DNA of 9,183 bases from an uncultured Angelakisella sp. (GTDB lineage Bacteria > Bacillota > Clostridia > Oscillospirales > Ruminococcaceae), in assembly GCA_937914895.1 (NCBI GenBank), contig CALGIL010000145.1, positions 1 to 9,183 of the forward strand, written 5' to 3'. Within the stretch, counting starts at the first letter, position 1. Each line of letters starts with the position of its first letter. This document shows, one piece after another, positions 4,924 to 9,183 of the stretch. The position numbers and the translations under genes were made by a program. Below the pieces are notes generated by a model. It searched no databases and had not been told where the DNA came from. It was given only the letters and a program-made list of their open reading frames with translations.

Positions 4924-6155
4924 GGCCGCAGCATCCGCACTTCGGTATTGACAAGGTCGGAATAATAGACAAAGCAGTTGGGGGAGTTTTGGGCCAGCAG
5001 CAGGGTGTCGGCGTCCACCACCAGCAGGCTGTGGTGAAAGCGCTCCTCCTCCGCGTCTCCGTCCGGGTCCGACGGGGCGGCGCGCACCTGGACAAGGTCC
5101 CCCGGCGCCAGGGCGGCGGCGCCGGACAGCACCCGCGCCTCCATCTCTCCGCCCCCGGCGGCATAGTCCCAAAAGCACGCCACGTTCTCCCAGGGCAGGG
5201 TGCCGCCCCCGCGGCCCCCGTACCACCGGGGGGTCATGGGCTCCGCGGCCCCCTCATCCGGCGGCTCCCCTCCGCCAAAGCCCCACCAGATGCACTGGGA
5301 GGTAAAGTTGGCGCAGTTGCCCAGCCAGTCGCCGATGGCGTAAAAAGCGGGGTTGGGGTGCTCGGCGTGCATTCTGGCATAGCTGGCTGCCAGGGCCCCG
5401 TCATAGGGGCGGGCCCCCGGGGCCGGGGCATCCTCCCCGCCGTCCGGCCCCTCCCCAAACTCCAGCCGAAGCCGGGCCAGCAGCAGGGCCTCGTCCGGCG
5501 GCGGCAGCAGGACGTCCCGGGGAAAGCGCCGCGCCGATCCGGGGAAGTAGTGGGCCGTAATCTTCCACACCCCGTCCGTCTTTTGCAGGCACATGGTGTG
5601 CTGGGCGTTCAGGGCAAAAAACGGGGGATAGGCCCGGCCCTCCTCGCCGGTGATGACAAAATGGAACAGCTGGGCCCCCGCCTCTTCGACGGGAATGCCC
5701 TCCTCCGCCCAAAAGTCCACCCGCGGGTCGCTTAGGGCGCTTTCCCGCACAAAGGTGAGGGTGTAGGGGTAAAGCCGGGTCTCCACATAGCAAAGGCCCT
5801 GCTCCTTCAGCAGCCGCCGGCGCATGGTCAGGCTTTGCAGCCAGACCGCCGAGTTGGCCATGGCGGTCCGCCCCATGTCCGCAATGCTGCCCACGTCGAT
5901 ATACTGAAGACTTCCGTAGGCGCGGTAGTGCTGGTCAAAGTAGGCCCGTATGGTCTCCTGGGCGCCCAGCTCCCCCTCCGGCACAAAAACCAGGGGATGG
6001 CCGGGGTCCGCTCCCGCCCGGGGAAAGGGGGAGACGACGCCGGGCTCCGGGGGCGTCTGTTCCGCCTGCGGCCCGGGCCCCGCACCCCGGCCGCAGGCGC
6101 AGCAGAGCATCAGGGCCAGGCCCAGCACTAGCAGCCTGTATGCGGGTCGTCTCAT
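4902..6155 (-). CDS. Putative lipoprotein with C-terminal amidase_6 domain
   Basis: A 417-residue protein. Residues 1-21 form a lipoprotein-like signal (MRRPAYR, a Leu/Ala core, then cysteines at 18, 19 and 21); the exact lipidated Cys is unclear. A Pro/Gly-rich linker (22-55) and an unassigned alpha/beta region (about 60-215) come next. A putative amidase domain (PF12671, amidase_6) covers about 250-400: YDGALAASYA (251-260), GNCANFTSQC (279-288) with likely catalytic Cys281, WENVACFWDY (322-331), PGDLVQV (351-357) and HHSLLVV (374-380) with the likely catalytic His. It probably acts at the cell surface on peptide or cell-wall amide bonds. GGAGG lies 8 bases before the ATG at 6155; an ATG at 6203 would put 16 charged residues ahead of the signal. 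No terminator with a T-run was seen directly downstream. Confidence 0.85.
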   Translation of the reverse strand: MRRPAYRLLVLGLALMLCCACGRGAGPGPQAEQTPPEPGVVSPFPRAGADPGHPLVFVPEGELGAQETIRAYFDQHYRAYGSLQYIDVGSIADMGRTAMANSAVWLQSLTMRRRLLKEQGLCYVETRLYPYTLTFVRESALSDPRVDFWAEEGIPVEEAGAQLFHFVITGEEGRAYPPFFALNAQHTMCLQKTDGVWKITAHYFPGSARRFPRDVLLPPPDEALLLARLRLEFGEGPDGGEDAPAPGARPYDGALAASYARMHAEHPNPAFYAIGDWLGNCANFTSQCIWWGFGGGEPPDEGAAEPMTPRWYGGRGGGTLPWENVACFWDYAAGGGEMEARVLSGAAALAPGDLVQVRAAPSDPDGDAEEERFHHSLLVVDADTLLLAQNSPNCFVYYSDLVNTEVRMLRPVSLPPA

Positions 6156-6194
6156 CTTCGCCGCCTCCCCCCGGGCCGCCCGTCCCCGGGGGCC

Positions 6195-6224
6195 GTATAA
6201 CATAATCTATGCGCGGGGGGTAAA
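6195..6224 (-). promoter_or_regulatory. Possible promoter of the amidase gene
   Basis: On the minus strand TTTACC (6224-6219) and TTATAC (6200-6195) are 18 bases apart, 40 bases before the amidase start, in the only AT-rich patch of the spacer. Both boxes match sigma-A consensus partly. Confidence 0.45.
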
Positions 6225-6239
6225 GGACATGCGGGCGGC

Positions 6240-6276
6240 AAAACGGGCATGCTGCCAAAGGCAGCATGCCCGTTTT
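6240..6276. terminator. Terminator after the CheW-CZB gene
   Basis: A perfect 17-bp stem, AAAACGGGCATGCTGCC (6240-6256) with its complement (6260-6276), closes on a 3-base loop. A- and T-runs form the stem base, so it has the form of a bidirectional terminator. On the minus strand it ends the chemosensory operon 26 bases after the CheW-CZB stop and insulates the amidase gene. Confidence 0.88.
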
Positions 6277-6302
6277 TGGGATGTTCGCTTATAAGGCTGC
6301 CG

Positions 6303-7142
6303 TCATTGGGCCGCGCCCAGGGATTCCAGCAGCCTTTCCACGTCAAGCTCCAGGATGGCAGAGGAGATTTTGGGGCTTTTGCGGATGTCCGTCAGATACC
6401 GGACGCTGCCCAGGCCGCCCTCTCCCGCAGCCTCGCCGCTCATGGGGTCCAGGTGCTCCACCGAGATCACCTTGTCCACCACCAGCCCCAGCCGGGAGCC
6501 GTCGTTGAGGACCAGCACCATCTCCCGGAACACCTGCTCGCGGAAGATGCCCTTTGCCTCGTCTAAAAGCTGCAGGATCAGGGGCATATACTGTTCCTTT
6601 GTGCGGCGCAAAACCTCCTTGAGGCAGACCTCCCGCTTGCACTGGTCGCACTCCTGTTTGCAGGCGGCCGCCTCCTCCGCCGCGTGGTGCAGGCGCTGGT
6701 GGGGGTCGTCAATGCGCGCCAGGTGGCCGCGCACCGATTCGCTTTCGGCGGTGTAGCTGTCGTACCACCGGCCAAAGGCGCACTGGTGGGGGTCGGTGGC
6801 AAGGGTAAAGGGCTCGTTTGTCTGGATGGAATGCTCCAGCGCCGTCACCCAGTTGACATGGTCCTGCTTGCGCTGGTCCAGCATGGCGGCAAAGTCGTCG
6901 TACTCCCGGGTCTGGGTGGGCAGGCCAAAGACGGTGCGCAGGTCCAAAAGCTGGATGACGTCGTCCCGGTAAAGGAAGATGCCGGTCATATAATCCGGCG
7001 CCGCCGGCAGCGGCTGGTATTCCGGCAGGCGGAGGATGGTGGCAATCTCCCCGCTGTTTACGCAGTAATAGGTATCCTTGATTTGAAATACGACCCAAGG
7101 CACCGTGTTTTCGGCGGGCTGTGTCTCAGGAGCTGTGCCCAT
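6303..7142 (-). CDS. CheW-like protein split by a CZB zinc-binding domain
   Basis: A 279-residue cytoplasmic chemotaxis coupling protein. Residues 15-75 are the first half of a CheW fold (WVVFQIKDTYYCV, IATILRLPEYQPLP, GIFLYRDDVIQLLDLRTVFG), and 206-275 are the second half (REMVLVLNDGSRLGLVVDKV, KISSAILELDVERLL). Between them sits a CZB (chemoreceptor zinc-binding) domain, about 84-160, with expected ligands His95, Cys121 (in QCAFGRWY), His148 and His152 (H-x3-H). Just after it is C161-x3-C165-x2-C168-x4-C173, a possible second metal or redox site. CZB domains elsewhere bind zinc and respond to zinc or hypochlorous acid; applying that here is inference. GGGAGG lies 9 bases before the ATG. It follows the receptor gene on the same strand by 65 bases, so it probably couples that receptor to CheA, which is not in the window. 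Confidence 0.9.
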   Translation of the reverse strand: MGTAPETQPAENTVPWVVFQIKDTYYCVNSGEIATILRLPEYQPLPAAPDYMTGIFLYRDDVIQLLDLRTVFGLPTQTREYDDFAAMLDQRKQDHVNWVTALEHSIQTNEPFTLATDPHQCAFGRWYDSYTAESESVRGHLARIDDPHQRLHHAAEEAAACKQECDQCKREVCLKEVLRRTKEQYMPLILQLLDEAKGIFREQVFREMVLVLNDGSRLGLVVDKVISVEHLDPMSGEAAGEGGLGSVRYLTDIRKSPKISSAILELDVERLLESLGAAQ

Positions 7143-7197
7143 GCTTTTATTCCTCCCTGTGTGTTGTGTGGGCCGCCGGTTGGGTGGACGCGGCCCT

Positions 7198-7223
7198 CTT
7201 TGGAAAATCAGTATTTTCCAAAG
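7198..7223. repeat. Perfect hairpin spanning the receptor stop codon
   Basis: CTTTGGAAAAT (7198-7208) and ATTTTCCAAAG (7213-7223) form a perfect 11-bp stem with a 4-base loop over the last codons and stop of the receptor gene. No T-run follows on the minus strand, so termination is unlikely. It may stabilise the 3' end or tune expression of the CheW-CZB gene. Confidence 0.65.
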
Positions 7224-8989
7224 GAGTCGTCCGCCTGAAAGGCGAATTCCACTTCCGGCTCCTGCGCCGAATAAGCGTACAGGGAAGAGGATTCCCCGGC
7301 GGTGCTGTCCGCCAGCTTAAATCTGCCCACCTCCCGGCGCAGGGTGGCCGCCTGGGCGGACATCTCCTCGCTGGTGGCGGAGTTTTCCTCCGCGGTGGCG
7401 GCGTTGGTCTGCACCACCGAGGAAATCTGGGCCAGCCCGTCCCGGATCTGCTCGATGGCCACGGTCTGCGCGGCAATGGACTGCTTAATGGTCCCGAAGC
7501 TGCCTACCACCTCTTCGGCGCTGGTGCCCACCTCCTGCAAAATCAGGGCGGTTTGGTCGGTAAGCATGGCGCCCTTTTCCACCGTATCCACAGAGCTTTG
7601 AATCAGCTCGCCCGTCTGCTTGGCGGCCTCCGCCGATTTGGCGGCCAGGTTGCGCACCTCGTCCGCCACCACCGCAAAGCCTTTGCCGGCGCTGCCCGCC
7701 CGGGCCGCCTCAATGGCGGCGTTCAGGGCCAGGATGTTGGTCTGGAAGGCAATGTCCTCGATAACCTTGGTAATGCTGGCAATTTTATTGGAGGAGGAGT
7801 AGATGTCCGCCATGGCCCGGATAAGCTGCTGCATATGCTCGTTGCCGGCGCTTGCCCCCGTGCCCGCCTGCTGCACGGATTTGGACGCGGCCAGCACCGC
7901 GGCGGAGTTTTCCTCCGCCTGTCCCGCAATTTTTTCCACCGCGGCGGCCAGCTCCTCCACCGATGCGGCCTGCTCGGTGGAGCCCGCCGCCAGGGCCTGG
8001 GCCCCGCTGGATACCTGGTCGGAGCCGGTGGATACCTGTTCGGCCGCCGTGTTGATGTTTTTCATGGTGTCGTTCAGGGCGGAAATCGTATTTTCGATGG
8101 TCTGCTTTAGAAGGGCATAGTCCCCGGGATAGTCCAGATCCACCTGCAAACGCAGGTCACCCTGGGATATTTTGGTAAGCTTTTCGATGACGTCCCCCAC
8201 AAGGGCGCTCTGCATCTGGTTGGTCTCCTGGATCAGGGCCGCCATCTGCCCCAGCTCGTCACGGCCCTCATAGGAAATTTTGGCGTTCAGGCTGCCCCCC
8301 GCCATTTCGCGGTAGGCAGTGGCGATTTCCGACACGGGGGCCATGATGGATTTGCGGATGGATTTGACAATCAGAATGGTTACCACCAGAGAAACGGCGG
8401 CGGAGGCCCCCAGCATAATCCACGCCAGGGTGGCGGTGGACTGTGCCTGTGCGGCCTGCTGGGCGGCCTGCTGGGCTGCCGAATCGGAAAAATCCATAAA
8501 AATATCCGTCATCTGGTCCATCAGGGGAAGATACTGGTCAAAATACAAATCGCCGGCCTTTTGCCGGTTGAGCATGGACGGGGTGCCAAGAAGGGGGCTG
8601 ATCTTCTTGCGGATTTCGACGCTTTGGTCCAGCAGGGACTGCAGCTCCCGGATCTGCTCGCTCTGGGCGTCGTCCCGCTGGCTTCCGGCGTAGGCGTCCA
8701 GGGTTTCCCGCAGGGACTGCTCGTCCGCCTTGGTCCGGTCCAAAGCCTCGCTGATGGACTTGATGTCTTCGGAGATGGAGGCCTCCAGAATATCCCGCTC
8801 CACGGCCACCATACCCCGCCGCATGGTCCAGACCGACACGCTGTTGGGCATGGTATACTCGGTATAAAGCGTAAGCTGATTGCCAATGGCGCCAATGCCG
8901 TACAGCGACAGCGCCGCGGACAGTACCATCAGGGCCAGCACCGCCCCAAAGCCCAAAATCAATTTTTTACTGATGGTCATGTTTTTCAT
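7208..8989 (-). CDS. Methyl-accepting chemotaxis protein
   Basis: A 593-residue membrane chemoreceptor. TM1 is at about 8-30. An extracytoplasmic, mostly helical region (about 31-185) is compatible with a four-helix-bundle sensor; its end is Ala/Gln-rich ([13 protein letters not shown]). TM2 is at about 186-208, followed by a HAMP domain (about 209-262) and a second HAMP-like stretch (about 266-312). The long signalling coiled coil (about 313-555) has the conserved tip [19 protein letters not shown] (414-432), which binds CheA and CheW. The tail ends DDSFGKY and lacks a CheR-docking NWETF pentapeptide. The protein contains no cysteine, so it cannot itself provide a thiol sensor. GGAG lies 9 bases before the ATG. 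It is the first gene of an apparent operon with the CheW-CZB gene. The ligand is unknown. Confidence 0.95.
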   Translation of the reverse strand: MKNMTISKKLILGFGAVLALMVLSAALSLYGIGAIGNQLTLYTEYTMPNSVSVWTMRRGMVAVERDILEASISEDIKSISEALDRTKADEQSLRETLDAYAGSQRDDAQSEQIRELQSLLDQSVEIRKKISPLLGTPSMLNRQKAGDLYFDQYLPLMDQMTDIFMDFSDSAAQQAAQQAAQAQSTATLAWIMLGASAAVSLVVTILIVKSIRKSIMAPVSEIATAYREMAGGSLNAKISYEGRDELGQMAALIQETNQMQSALVGDVIEKLTKISQGDLRLQVDLDYPGDYALLKQTIENTISALNDTMKNINTAAEQVSTGSDQVSSGAQALAAGSTEQAASVEELAAAVEKIAGQAEENSAAVLAASKSVQQAGTGASAGNEHMQQLIRAMADIYSSSNKIASITKVIEDIAFQTNILALNAAIEAARAGSAGKGFAVVADEVRNLAAKSAEAAKQTGELIQSSVDTVEKGAMLTDQTALILQEVGTSAEEVVGSFGTIKQSIAAQTVAIEQIRDGLAQISSVVQTNAATAEENSATSEEMSAQAATLRREVGRFKLADSTAGESSSLYAYSAQEPEVEFAFQADDSFGKY

Positions 8990-9081
8990 GCTGTTTTACT
9001 CCAAGCGTAGTTTATTTGGGGTCCGCCCCATCTGGAAAAAAATACATCCCTAATCCTGTATTCGACATAAGTTGACAAATA

Positions 9082-9103
9082 CCAAGGAGCATTTCATCCT
9101 TGG
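9082..9103. repeat. Hairpin upstream of the receptor gene
   Basis: CCAAGGA (9082-9088) and TCCTTGG (9097-9103) form a perfect 7-bp stem with an 8-base loop, between the upstream terminators and the receptor gene. The minus-strand tail (TATTTG) is only weakly T-rich; it may be a backup terminator or an operator. Confidence 0.45.
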
Positions 9104-9106
9104 GGC

Positions 9107-9136
9107 AAAAAAAGCGGCGGAAAATTGCGGCCGCCG
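9107..9136 (-). terminator. Second of two tandem terminators from an upstream gene
   Basis: On the minus strand CGGCGG and CCGCCG pair around a 10-base loop and run into seven T (9113-9107). It backs up the stronger hairpin at 9148-9179. Confidence 0.6.
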
Positions 9137-9147
9137 GCCCAGGGCAG

Positions 9148-9179
9148 AAAAAAGCCGCAGGATTTTGCCGTCCTGCGGC
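9148..9179 (-). terminator. Terminator of an upstream gene outside the window
   Basis: GCCGCAGGA and TCCTGCGGC form a perfect 9-bp stem with an 8-base loop and are followed on the minus strand by six T. It must end a minus-strand gene to the right of the window, which shows that the receptor gene starts its own transcript. Confidence 0.88.
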
Positions 9180-9183
9180 AATG

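Noticed and set aside
4827..5735. Plus-strand open frame opposite the amidase gene
   Set aside because: It is the shadow of a protein with a recognisable signal peptide and amidase domain, and its own product matches no family pattern.
9050..9078. Promoter of the receptor gene on the minus strand (TTGTCA, then GATTAG at 17 bases)
   Set aside because: The -35 box is good but the -10 box matches only half the consensus. No sigma-D type TAAA...GCCGATAA pair was found either, so no promoter is called.
9072..9100. Plus-strand TTGACA box as a promoter firing out of the window
   Set aside because: No -10 box lies 16-18 bases downstream, and two minus-strand terminators follow.

Overview
The window looks like chromosome of a GC-rich, anaerobic, probably motile Clostridia-type Firmicute, for example an Oscillospiraceae gut bacterium. 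The placement is inferred from gene content: a monomeric [FeFe] hydrogenase, an amidase_6 lipoprotein, chemotaxis genes, strong GGAGG-type ribosome binding sites and many intrinsic terminators. No rRNA, tRNA, CRISPR array, transposase or phage gene was seen.

Left part (1-2370, plus strand): a PAT/Bar-type GNAT acetyltransferase. Then a two-gene operon with a good sigma-A promoter: a YegP-like (DUF1508) protein and a 72-residue helical protein that resembles a NHLP/Nif11-type leader but has no core peptide. Next, about 400 bases without a gene hold a terminator, a run of hairpins and copy A of a dispersed repeat. A membrane-anchored DUF6132-rhodanese follows. A bidirectional terminator separates it from the convergent hydrogenase gene.

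Middle (2397-4900): a group B-like [FeFe] hydrogenase on the minus strand with a complete H-cluster ligand set. Upstream of it are an AT-rich palindrome, copy B of the dispersed repeat in inverted orientation, and a terminator-like hairpin. On the plus strand there is a 106-residue protein with 12 cysteines and a carboxypeptidase-regulatory-like beta-sandwich signature, preceded by a long untranslated stretch and followed by its own terminator.

Right part (4902-9183, all minus strand): an amidase_6 lipoprotein, then an apparent chemosensory operon. In that operon a methyl-accepting chemotaxis protein is transcribed first, and a CheW protein whose fold is split by a CZB zinc-binding domain and a cysteine cluster follows 65 bases downstream. 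Tandem minus-strand terminators at the right edge end an upstream gene outside the window.

The most interesting items are the CheW-CZB-CheW protein paired with its receptor, the inverted pair of dispersed structured repeats, the cysteine-rich beta-sandwich protein with a possible sporulation-type promoter, and the YegP plus leader-like small protein pair.
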